A stretch of DNA of 20,146 nucleotides. Source: JAUWQU01 sp964605095 (lineage in GTDB: Bacteria > Planctomycetota > Phycisphaerae > SM23-33). Under the pieces are notes generated by a model. The model saw nothing but the letters and a program-made list of their open reading frames with translations, did no database searches and was not told the DNA's origin. Numbering within the stretch: position 1 is the first letter of the stretch; each line of letters opens with the position of its first letter. A program made the translations under genes and the position numbers. The stretch spans positions 1 to 20,146 of the forward strand of contig CAZSBS010000062.1 in NCBI GenBank assembly GCA_964605095.1. The letters are read 5' to 3'. Shown in pieces: positions 9,321 to 15,714 of the stretch.

Positions 9321-9368
9321 TCTGCGTTCTCTGCGCCCTCTGCGTGAGATCTTCTTCTTTTTCTTCTT
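9321..9368. repeat. CGCAGAG module plus AAG tract after the FHA stop codon
   Basis: On the gene strand, the TGA of the FHA gene is followed at once by an AAG-rich tract. Three CGCAGAG-type units follow (TCTGCG on the plus strand at 9321-9348). The same order, stop codon then AAG tract then CGCAGAG, is seen after the ECF sigma gene at 3336. Confidence 0.75.
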
Positions 9369-10982
9369 TCACGCCCTGTTAATGACCATTCCAAGCGGCC
9401 CGATCCGCACCGGCGAATCGAACGGGATTCCCTCAGCCACATCCATCGGCCTGCGGTCCCGCGTCAGTTCGCACTCGGTGCGGCACATCAGTTTCCCGTC
9501 GCCCGGTTGCAGCACGGCCCGGCCGGGCAAATCATCGGCCCGCACGTGGGCCGCCCCGCCGGGGCCGATGACCAGTTCGCGGTCCATCAGTATCACCCGG
9601 CGGATGTCCGCCTGGGGCATCCGGGCGGTCGAAAGCTCGAGCACGGCCGTGGTGCTGGCGGGCGTCGGCAGCCGAAACCGCAGCCGGCACCGCGGCGAAA
9701 GGGCGATCTTGTCGCCGTCGGCCAGCAGCTTGCCCGTGACCGGCCTGTCGTTTACCTCGACCGGCTGCTGGCAGGCCAGAAAGTAATCGCCCTCGTCCGT
9801 TCGTTCCACGCTGATGACCGGCAGGTTCGCATCGGCCAGCAGGCCAAGGTCGGGCCGGTGCATGGAACTGATGGGCCCCACCGTGACTCGCCGGCCGCTA
9901 ATGACCAAGCTGCTGCCTGCCCCGTCAAGTTGTATGACAAATCGCCTGGGCATGCTCGACCCTTCCGGGGAAACGGGGGCCGGCGCCGCGGCGTCATGCT
10001 CTTCGGCCTTTTCGGCGTTGCGGCGCCCGTGCCCGTTTTCCAGCGGCGACAAAACCGGCGCATCGGGTCCGCTGAGCATTCCCAGCGGCCCGGACCACAG
10101 CGTCTCGGCCGCATTGGCGGCGCGGTCAACGGCCTCGACCGCCTCACCCAGCCAGGCCGCATCCGGCAGGATGGCCCGTGCCCGCCGGAGCATTTCGCCG
10201 ACCTGCCTCATGTGCCCAGCCTCGGCGGCGACAACGGCAAGGCGGCATTCCACTACCGCCCGCTGTAGCTCAGCGACCGCCGGTCTGGCCCCGGCCGGCA
10301 ACTCGGCACGGGCAAGCAAAGTCTCGGCCAGGTCTATCCGCCCGCGATTGAGCTCGCGGCGGGCCTGCTCGACACAGCCCTCGACGACCCTGGCTGACAG
10401 CTCGGCCAGTTCGTCATTGTCCGCCCGTTGGGTCCGTGCTGTCAGAAGTTCATCCACGGCGGCGGCCAGGTCGCCGCGGTCCATCGCGGCCCGGCACCGC
10501 CGCACGGCCCCGTCGGCGGCATGTCGCCGGCCGTCAACATCCCGGCGCAACTCACCGACGCGGCTGCTGTCATCGCCGCCACGCGGCAGGCAGGCATCAT
10601 CAAGCATTTGCCCAGCCAGGCTGAGCCGGCCGGCGTCCGCGTGGCGCCGCGCGGAAGCCAGGGCGTCGCCGTGTGCCCGCCTGGCATTGTGCTCGCCGTC
10701 AAGGGCCTCGGCGATCCGGGCTCGCAACTCCGAGGCCGCCGGAATGTTGCCGCCCAACTCGGCCGCCTTCTGGCAGTCCGCCAACGCCTGCGGCATTCGC
10801 CCGGCGACAAGGTGCTCTTTGCCGCGGGCTACGAGCCTGTCGATCAGGCCGTCAAGCAACTGCTGGGCCTGGCGATGGCTTCGCAGATCCGCGTCGGCCA
10901 AGAGTTCGCAGGCTTCGTCCAACCGCCCGCCCGCCAGGGCCGACTCGGCTTGTTTGATTCGCAGGATCAGCACTTGGGCCAC
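9369..10982 (-). CDS. FHA-domain protein with helical repeat N-terminus
   Basis: This 537-residue, probably cytoplasmic protein has an alpha-helical N-terminal part (about residues 1-300) rich in Ala, Leu and Arg. Repeated pairs of helices (such as GRLDEACELLADADL, GRIDLAETLLARAEL and GHMRQVGEMLRRARAIL) suggest TPR-like repeats. A low-complexity linker (about 315-345) leads to a beta-rich C-terminus. An FHA domain at about 346-440 has VTVGPISSMHRPDLGL, ISVERTDEGDYFL and VEVNDRPVTGKLLADGDKIAL. A second, weaker FHA-like half lies at about 455-537 (RELVIGPGGAAHVR...). The usual G-R-x(n)-S-x-x-H pattern is altered, so phosphothreonine binding needs testing. The start is a GTG at 10982 with TGAG a few bases upstream; a later start would cut the first helix. 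It precedes the kinase gene and probably works with it. Confidence 0.88.
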   Translation of the reverse strand: MAQVLILRIKQAESALAGGRLDEACELLADADLRSHRQAQQLLDGLIDRLVARGKEHLVAGRMPQALADCQKAAELGGNIPAASELRARIAEALDGEHNARRAHGDALASARRHADAGRLSLAGQMLDDACLPRGGDDSSRVGELRRDVDGRRHAADGAVRRCRAAMDRGDLAAAVDELLTARTQRADNDELAELSARVVEGCVEQARRELNRGRIDLAETLLARAELPAGARPAVAELQRAVVECRLAVVAAEAGHMRQVGEMLRRARAILPDAAWLGEAVEAVDRAANAAETLWSGPLGMLSGPDAPVLSPLENGHGRRNAEKAEEHDAAAPAPVSPEGSSMPRRFVIQLDGAGSSLVISGRRVTVGPISSMHRPDLGLLADANLPVISVERTDEGDYFLACQQPVEVNDRPVTGKLLADGDKIALSPRCRLRFRLPTPASTTAVLELSTARMPQADIRRVILMDRELVIGPGGAAHVRADDLPGRAVLQPGDGKLMCRTECELTRDRRPMDVAEGIPFDSPVRIGPLGMVINRA

Positions 10983-11011
10983 TCCAACTCAGCGATCACT
11001 CTCACCGATCC

Positions 11012-11195
11012 AAATCCTAAATTCGAATTCCGAAATCCTAAACAAACAGCCAAATTCAAATCATCAAATGATCGAAACATCCCCTATCGGGCCGTTTTGC
11101 GTTTCAAGACACAAGGTTACCCATTGGCAGGGTTTTGAATTTCGGTTTTGGTGCTTTGAATCTGTTTCGAAATTCGTGCTTCGTGCTTAGGATTT
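11012..11195. repeat. AT-rich inverted repeat built from heptamers
   Basis: The left end reads AAATCCTAAATTCGAATTCC, whose 7-bp units are AATCCTA, AATTCGA, ATTCCGA and AATCCTA. The right end reads ATTCGTG, CTTCGTG, CTTAGGA, TTT. The outer termini are inverted copies of AGGATTT, and both arms are far more AT-rich than the neighbouring genes. No coding potential is seen inside, so it has the shape of a small non-autonomous element or a dispersed repeat. Confidence 0.65.
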
Positions 11196-11216
11196 CCAGC
11201 CGGCTTGGCCGGCTGG
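11196..11216. terminator. Perfect hairpin downstream of the coiled-coil gene, possible terminator
   Basis: CCAGCCGGC-TTG-GCCGGCTGG is a perfect 9-bp stem with a 3-nt loop, about 100 bp past the stop of the minus-strand coiled-coil gene. There is no proper T-run, so intrinsic termination is possible but unproven. Confidence 0.5.
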
Positions 11217-11317
11217 TCCAGTATACCACTGCCCCGGCCCGGCGCCTCCCCCTAGCGCCGAGGCCGAGTCGGATATCGAAGCCTTTACTCATCCGAACCT
11301 TGCACAGTCCGGCCAGG

Positions 11318-12178
11318 CTATGGGGCGGGCGTCGCTGCCGCCACTCGGTTGCCGTTTACGGCAGGAGCATCCGTCGCGGATGCAACCGCCTGGGTCGGCT
11401 TGGCGGGGTGGAAGTACTCGTCAACCTGTGTGAGCAGGTCCTTTTCGTCGATCACGTCCACCTCGACCGGCTGGACGAAGCTGCCCTCGTGGGCCAGCAC
11501 TCTCTCGGCCACATCGAGGCGTTTCTTGATGTCGCTGATGAGTTTCTCGGTCTGGGCGAGCTTGGAGCTTTCGAGCTGGAACTTCGAGCCGACGGACGCG
11601 GCCACCACCAGTCTGTGCTGGGCGGCCAGGGACTCGATCCTATCGGCCAGGAGGTCCTTCTGGTGGCGTGCCCGCTCAAGGGCGGACATTGCGGCGGCCA
11701 GGGACCCCTCGCGCGAGGCCAGAAGCCGCTGCTTGCCCTGGTAGACCACCTCGGCCTCCTTGAAGCTCTCGAACCGCCGGGCCAGGTCGGCCTTGACGGC
11801 CTCGCGGGTGTACTGGCGGTCGCTTATCTGGAAGACCTGCACACTGCCGCCAAGCAGCCCGCCAATCTTCTCGATGCGGGCCTTCTCCTCACCCAAACCC
11901 TGCTTGCAGCGGGTGATATCGCGCTTGAGGTTCTCGACTTCAACCTCTTCCTGGGCGATCAGCCGGATGTTGGCGTGCATCTCGGGCACGATCTGCTCCA
12001 GCAGGTCGCGCGCCCGCTGCAACTCGAACTCCGTCGGGACCTGCTCCTTGACCGACTGGCGAATGCTGCGGGCCGAGCTTGAAAGATAGCTGACAAAGTC
12101 CGACCCGAACAGCACGCCCCCCAACAGGAGCATCGCTGCCACCGGCACCACTCCGTACTTGATTACTTTCCTGATCAT
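11318..12178 (-). CDS. Membrane-anchored coiled-coil protein
   Basis: This 286-residue protein has an N-terminal membrane anchor or uncleaved signal (VVPVAAMLLLGGVLFGSDFV, about residues 10-29). A long charged helical part follows (about 33-232), with heptad-like Leu/Ile spacing broken near 108-122 (GGLLGGSVQVFQISD), as in an antiparallel coiled coil. The tail is Pro/Ala-rich (about 258-286). ATG at 12178 is chosen because AAGGAG precedes it at a 7-nt spacing; the frame stays open upstream to 12424, but that part shows no protein-like pattern. I do not recognise a named family. It is the first gene of the minus-strand series leading to the FHA protein and kinase, so an envelope scaffold or sensor role is plausible but speculative. 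Confidence 0.85.
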   Translation of the reverse strand: MIRKVIKYGVVPVAAMLLLGGVLFGSDFVSYLSSSARSIRQSVKEQVPTEFELQRARDLLEQIVPEMHANIRLIAQEEVEVENLKRDITRCKQGLGEEKARIEKIGGLLGGSVQVFQISDRQYTREAVKADLARRFESFKEAEVVYQGKQRLLASREGSLAAAMSALERARHQKDLLADRIESLAAQHRLVVAASVGSKFQLESSKLAQTEKLISDIKKRLDVAERVLAHEGSFVQPVEVDVIDEKDLLTQVDEYFHPAKPTQAVASATDAPAVNGNRVAAATPAP

Positions 12179-12395
12179 CGTTCGACTCCTTGCTGAATGC
12201 CTGAAAGGGACTTCGGCATCGGCCTTCCAATGCCAACTCTCACGGGCCTGTCCTGGCCCTGAAAGCGTTGTCGATGTGCGAACGCGAATATTTCGCCAAA
12301 AAACCGAAAAGGATGACCGCGGAGACGCGGAGATGCCGAGAACAGGACAAGAAAGACAGTTTTGGGATCGAAAACACATCATTCGCGCTCTTTCG

Positions 12396-12513
12396 CGCTC
12401 GTTTGACCCTCGAACGATCCTCAAAAACCCCTTGGTTTACGCTCGTTTCGCACACCACGGCACCGCGCGGCGCTATCCAAACACCCTCGTTTTCGCTCGT
12501 TTGGCGCTCGTTT
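12396..12513. repeat. Degenerate repeat region with CGCTCGTTT motif
   Basis: CGCTCGTTT occurs at 12396-12404, 12440-12448, 12494-12502 and 12505-12513, the last two 11 bp apart. Neighbouring phrases recur as well: GGCGCTATCCAAACACCCTC near 12469 against GGCGCTATCAAGAACCCCTC near 12534. Diverged copies of a unit of about 65 bp are therefore likely. Confidence 0.65.
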
Positions 12514-12813
12514 GGGGGTCGAAAACCCATCGCGGCGCTATCAAGAACCCCTCATGCGCGCTCGAATCGCCATCTTGCCGGCGCGATCCGCGCTCGAGGA
12601 CCGACCGACCGATCGCCACCCGTTCCAACGCCATACCTGGACCCAGACGGTCCGAGAAGATGGGAGTAGGGAACAGTCCTCCCGACCCGTCGGAATCCTC
12701 GTCCTCGGCTTTGGTTCGCGTCCTTAGCTTCTTCCGGCCCGTACCGAAACCGCCACGCACAGCCCACCGCCTTCCTCAACCCCCACGCCGTCCGAAAACG
12801 CGAAGCCCATGCA

Positions 12814-12895
12814 CCTCACCCGCCAACGCTCGGTTTGCCGTTGACCGCCCCGCCCGGCCGGGCGTACAGTATCGCAGAAGAAATAACTGGTTAGC
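12814..12895. repeat. Modular dispersed repeat, copy A
   Basis: Three sequence blocks occur in the same order as in copy B (14706-14935): CCTCACCCGCCAACGC (12814-12829), GCGTACAGTAT (12862-12872) and a 21-nt block beginning CAGAAGAAATAACTGG (12875-12895). Here the last two blocks are only 2 bp apart. Confidence 0.8.
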
Positions 12896-13024
12896 GTTCC
12901 TGTTTTCGTTCTGTTTTCGTTGCGCAGGAACGCTCGCGGCCTTGGCCTGGCCTGGCGCGACAGGACGAGAGCATGGCCGGCCCCGACGACGAAAGTTGGC
13001 AAGAACCTTTCCAGGAAACCCCAG

Positions 13025-13124
13025 NNNNNNNNNNNNNNNNNNNNNNNNNNNNNNNNNNNNNNNNNNNNNNNNNNNNNNNNNNNNNNNNNNNNNNNNNNNN
13101 NNNNNNNNNNNNNNNNNNNNNNNN
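13025..13124. other. Assembly gap (100 N)
   Basis: There are exactly 100 N. The gap separates the minus-strand signalling block from the plus-strand enzyme block. The GH43-like gene starts after it, so no gene is demonstrably cut. Confidence 0.98.
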
Positions 13125-13181
13125 CACGTAAGATCCGCAATCCGGCTCCTCACTGGCTTTACTGAAACGGAGTACCAGATA

Positions 13182-14549
13182 ATGATGTTACTAAGACGAA
13201 TCAGCATTATCTCGACCTTAATCGCGTTACAGATGCTTTGCATAGCCAGCGTCGTCAACGCCCAGCATGGCGACAAGCCCCGGCCGGACGCCTGGAAGAA
13301 TCTGGTTTATGGCGGGCGCTTCATGGACCGGATTCTGCCCGCGCCCATTTACGACAAGCTGACGAGCGATACCTGGGGCGCCGACGCGGTTCGGCCACGT
13401 GACATTCACAATGGCATTGAAGATCCCAACTGGTCTTACTGGGGCGGCAGGCCAATTCTGGGACCGGAGGGCAAGTATCATTTGTTTGTCGCCAGGTGGA
13501 GAGAAGACAATCCGCGTGGACATGGCGGATGGCCGGCCTCGGTGATCGCTCATGCCGTGTCCGGGAGGCCAACCGGGCCTTTTGTCGCGAAGGAAGAGAT
13601 CGGACCGGGCCATTTTCCGGAAATCCATCAACTGAAGAACGGCAAGTACGTGGTGTATCATTTCAACGGATACTATCAGTCCGATCATTTGGATGGCCCC
13701 TGGACACCTGTCACAGAGAAATCCGGTTTTTACGGCAAAACCACATTCGGGTCGCTGGCCGTACGCGAAGATGGCGGCTTGCTGATGCTTGACCGCATCA
13801 TGCGGGTCTGGATCAAGGAGAATGGCACAGACGATTTCCGCATGGTAAGCGGTGAATCGATTCGCCCCAAGATTCCCGGCAGATATGAAGATCCCATGGT
13901 GTGGCGGACGGAAGTTCAATATCACCTGATCGTCAATGACTGGTACGGCCGCACCGCGTATCACATGCGATCCAAAGACGGCGTTCACTGGAAAGAGGAC
14001 TCCGGCGAGGCGTACACCATCGACTTTGACGGTTACGAGGACGGCACGAAGGTCAAATGGTACAAGTATGAGCGGCCGAAGGTGTTGCAGGATCAATATG
14101 GCCGCGCGACGCATTTGTACCTGGCCGTCATTGACGTGCCGAAGAAGGACGACAAGAGCAAAGACAATCACAGTTCAAAGAACATCGTCCTGCCGCTGGT
14201 TGTAGGACGGCGACTGAATATCCTCGACAGAGACAAGATCACCGCGGATACCAGGACGATACGTTTGCGGATTCTCGCGGAAGAAGGCCTCAACCCTCAT
14301 ACGGATGTCGATGTCGATTCTTTGCGGTTCGGCGCCCCGGAAAAGGTTGACTTCGGCGGCGGCTGCAAGCCGGTCAAGTCGGAAGAATCCGGCAAGGATC
14401 TTATCGTGACATTCGACGGAGCGGACAATGGCATTACCGATGACAACTTTGCCGCGAAACTGATTGGCAAGACCACCGGGGGCAAGCTCCTGTTTGGCTA
14501 TTCGCGCCTGCCGGGAGTGGACTATTCACCCTATGTTATCCCGCGGTGA
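13182..14549 (+). CDS. Secreted GH43-like glycoside hydrolase (five-bladed propeller)
   Basis: This 455-residue protein carries a signal peptide (about residues 1-28: two Arg, a hydrophobic core, likely cut after VVNA), so it is exported. The mature part repeats the propeller-blade pattern of GH43/GH130-type enzymes, in which sheet strands follow short turn motifs: GRPILGPEGKYHLFVARW (about 89-106), FPEIHQLKNGKYVVYHFNGYY (145-165) and YEDPMVWRTEVQYHLIVNDW (235-254). The EDP at 236-238 resembles the acidic active-site motif of that fold. The substrate cannot be told; alpha-linked arabinose, galactose or similar sugars are typical of GH43 relatives. There are two adjacent ATGs, and the first (13182) has ACGGAG 9 nt upstream. 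A frame that stays open through the gap is not the real start. The GC content is visibly lower than in the kinase region. Copies of a modular repeat lie on both sides. Confidence 0.82.
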   Translation: MMLLRRISIISTLIALQMLCIASVVNAQHGDKPRPDAWKNLVYGGRFMDRILPAPIYDKLTSDTWGADAVRPRDIHNGIEDPNWSYWGGRPILGPEGKYHLFVARWREDNPRGHGGWPASVIAHAVSGRPTGPFVAKEEIGPGHFPEIHQLKNGKYVVYHFNGYYQSDHLDGPWTPVTEKSGFYGKTTFGSLAVREDGGLLMLDRIMRVWIKENGTDDFRMVSGESIRPKIPGRYEDPMVWRTEVQYHLIVNDWYGRTAYHMRSKDGVHWKEDSGEAYTIDFDGYEDGTKVKWYKYERPKVLQDQYGRATHLYLAVIDVPKKDDKSKDNHSSKNIVLPLVVGRRLNILDRDKITADTRTIRLRILAEEGLNPHTDVDVDSLRFGAPEKVDFGGGCKPVKSEESGKDLIVTFDGADNGITDDNFAAKLIGKTTGGKLLFGYSRLPGVDYSPYVIPR

Positions 14550-14627
14550 GCCTGCGAGGCGCTAGACTGCGGGGGGCTGGTTCGCGAATCGCGCGCCGCG
14601 CGCGGATGGGGCATCCGGCTTGCGCCA

Positions 14628-14680
14628 ATCCAAAGCGGCGTGGCGCACCGCTGCGCGGTACTTAACGCCGCACTCCAAGG
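14628..14680. repeat. Hairpin element of the CTTTGGA...GCGGC type
   Basis: ATCCAAAGCGGCGT and ACGCCGCACTCCAAGG form the two ends, with a perfect 7-bp stem GCGGCGT / ACGCCGC (14635-14641, 14665-14671). An inner hairpin ACCGC-TGC-GCGGT lies between them. From memory, similar 'TTTGGAnTGCGG ... CCGCTTTGGA' elements are scattered in genomes of the planctomycete-verrucomicrobia group; I could not search for this. Confidence 0.6.
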
Positions 14681-14705
14681 GCTTCGCTCTATCGTCGCCC
14701 TCGCG

Positions 14706-14935
14706 CCTCACCCGCCAACGCCCAGCCTCCGGCTCGCATGCCATTGACGGGCCGGGCTGCGAAGCGTACAGTATGATCATGGTCAAGGCCGCGACCCAAT
14801 CGGGGATGTTCGGCCGCACCGGCCGGGACTTCCGCCACCGCCCAGCGGCGACGCGTTCATGTTCCCAAGACCGCATGCGTATATCGCTCGCAAGTGGGCC
14901 TGGTTGTTGCGTCCCAGAAGAAATAACTGGTTAGC
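14706..14935. repeat. Modular dispersed repeat, copy B
   Basis: It has the same three blocks as copy A: 14706-14721 (16 nt identical), 14764-14774 (11 nt identical) and 14915-14935 (21 nt identical). Blocks two and three are separated by about 140 bp that is absent from copy A. The two copies bracket the GH43-like gene in direct orientation. Confidence 0.8.
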
Positions 14936-14959
14936 ATCCCTATTCTCTCCCGTTTCGAC

Positions 14960-14973
14960 GCTCCTGAAGGAGC
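14960..14973 (+). promoter_or_regulatory. Palindrome overlapping a ribosome-binding site
   Basis: GCTCCTGAAGGAGC is self-complementary and contains the AAGGAG that serves the ATG at 14978. Folding into a hairpin would hide the ribosome-binding site. Confidence 0.55.
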
Positions 14974-14977
14974 CTGA

Positions 14978-15508
14978 ATGAGACCATCAGCCGGCAGGAA
15001 CGGGATGAGGCGGCCGCGAGCGCCCGTGCAGAATGATCGCCTGGTCGCGCCCCTGATTGTGAATATCGTCTTCGGCCTGCTCGTCATGTTCGTTTCCCTG
15101 GATCGCGGGCACGGACTGCATTACTATCCCTCCACGTTACTTTTCACGCTGAACGGCGCGATCGCCGTGGCCGTCGCTGTCGCGGGGTTCCTGTTCCCGG
15201 CCAGGCGGTACGCGTTTCTGGTTCTCAGTTCGTATGTCGTCAGCTTCATGTTTCCCGGTTTCTACTATGGCGGAAAGGGTATCCCCAGGGGCGACGACGG
15301 CTGCGGGTTCGGCTGGCTCTTCTTCTGCGGGCTGCTGTGTCTCGTCGGCTTCTTCGTGGGAATGGGCACCCTGATCGCCGGTATCGTGAGCCGGTCGCGA
15401 TCGCAGCCTCCAGGCAGTCGTCCAAGCGTTGCTCTTCATGTCGCGTGTTTCATCATCGGTCTGGCCGCGTGCTTGTTCATCCTTATGGTAGGCCTTTGGC
15501 CTTCGTGA
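14978..15508 (+). CDS. Small integral membrane protein, four predicted helices
   Basis: This 176-residue protein starts with a short basic, Arg/Pro-rich cytoplasmic tail. Hydrophobic segments follow at about residues 26-42, 53-72, 111-137 and 150-172. The loop between helices two and three has aromatic, Gly-rich sequence (FMFPGFYYGGKGIPRGDDGCGFGW). No family is recognised and no catalytic motif is seen. The start is well supported by AAGGAG 5 nt upstream of the ATG, although that site lies in a palindrome. It stands alone on this strand, is convergent with the following gene, and is followed at once by tandem 31-bp repeats. Confidence 0.75.
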   Translation: MRPSAGRNGMRRPRAPVQNDRLVAPLIVNIVFGLLVMFVSLDRGHGLHYYPSTLLFTLNGAIAVAVAVAGFLFPARRYAFLVLSSYVVSFMFPGFYYGGKGIPRGDDGCGFGWLFFCGLLCLVGFFVGMGTLIAGIVSRSRSQPPGSRPSVALHVACFIIGLAACLFILMVGLWPS

Positions 15509-15539
15509 ACCCGCCTCCGTTCCTCTGTGTCGCGAGCTT

Positions 15540-15699
15540 GTAGTGGGCCCGTAAAGGCCTATCCCAGTTCGTAGTGGGCCCGTAAGGGCCTATCCCAGTT
15601 CGTAGTGGGCCCGTAAGGGCCTATCTTGTGATGCCGCCTGACGGCGGGACTACAAACGAAGATAGGCCCTCACCCCGTGGGGGCAGGCGGGCCCACTAC
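15540..15699. repeat. 31-bp tandem repeat (x2.8) with inverted copy
   Basis: Units at 15540-15570 and 15571-15601 differ by one base, and a third, truncated unit spans 15602-15625. After a short hairpin-bearing loop an inverted copy follows, ending GCCCACTAC (to 15699). The inner arms AGGGCCTATCTT and AAGATAGGCCCT are perfect 12-mers. The structure fills the space between two convergent genes and could stop transcription from both sides. Confidence 0.88.
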
Positions 15700-15714
15700 A
15701 AACCGCAGGTTCTC

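Larger units (their letters stand above)
10983..11317. other. 335-bp spacer with heptamer-built inverted repeat and hairpin
   Basis: No gene is visible. The spacer contains the repeat at 11012-11195 and the perfect hairpin at 11196-11216. The rest (11217-11317) shows nothing that I recognise. Confidence 0.6.
12179..13024. other. Long gene-free spacer, repeat-rich
   Basis: I find no supportable gene in about 850 bp. It holds a CGCGGAGACGCGGAG module at 12316-12332 and a stretch with four CGCTCGTTT copies (12396-12513). It also holds copy A of the modular repeat (12814-12895) and a perfect 11-bp tandem duplication, CTGTTTTCGTT (12900-12921), before the gap. Promoters for the coiled-coil gene should lie near 12180-12300 but are not recognisable. 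Confidence 0.6.
14550..14977. other. 428-bp spacer made largely of repeats
   Basis: No gene is supported. The spacer holds a GC-rich stretch of alternating CG (14583-14604), a hairpin element at 14628-14680, copy B of the modular repeat (14706-14935), and a palindrome that overlaps the next gene's ribosome-binding site. Confidence 0.6.

Noticed and set aside
9814..11190. Plus-strand open frame of 458 codons opposite the FHA gene
   Set aside because: It is a Ser/Arg-rich shadow of a GC-rich gene on the other strand and ends in repeat DNA.
12159..13181. N-terminal extension of the GH43-like frame through the second gap
   Set aside because: The extension crosses 100 N and repeats and lacks protein-like pattern. 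A good signal peptide and ribosome-binding site mark the start at 13182.
14562..14876. Short minus-strand open frame of 104 codons in the repeat-rich spacer
   Set aside because: Nearly all of it is translated from the hairpin element and the modular repeat, so it is unlikely to be a gene.
12814..14935. Possible integron attC sites flanking the GH43-like gene
   Set aside because: The required RYYYAAC and GTTRRRY core boxes are not found in a paired arrangement in either copy, and no integrase is in the window.
15540..15625. Possible CRISPR array
   Set aside because: The 31-bp units are adjacent without spacers, there is an inverted copy, and no cas gene is near.
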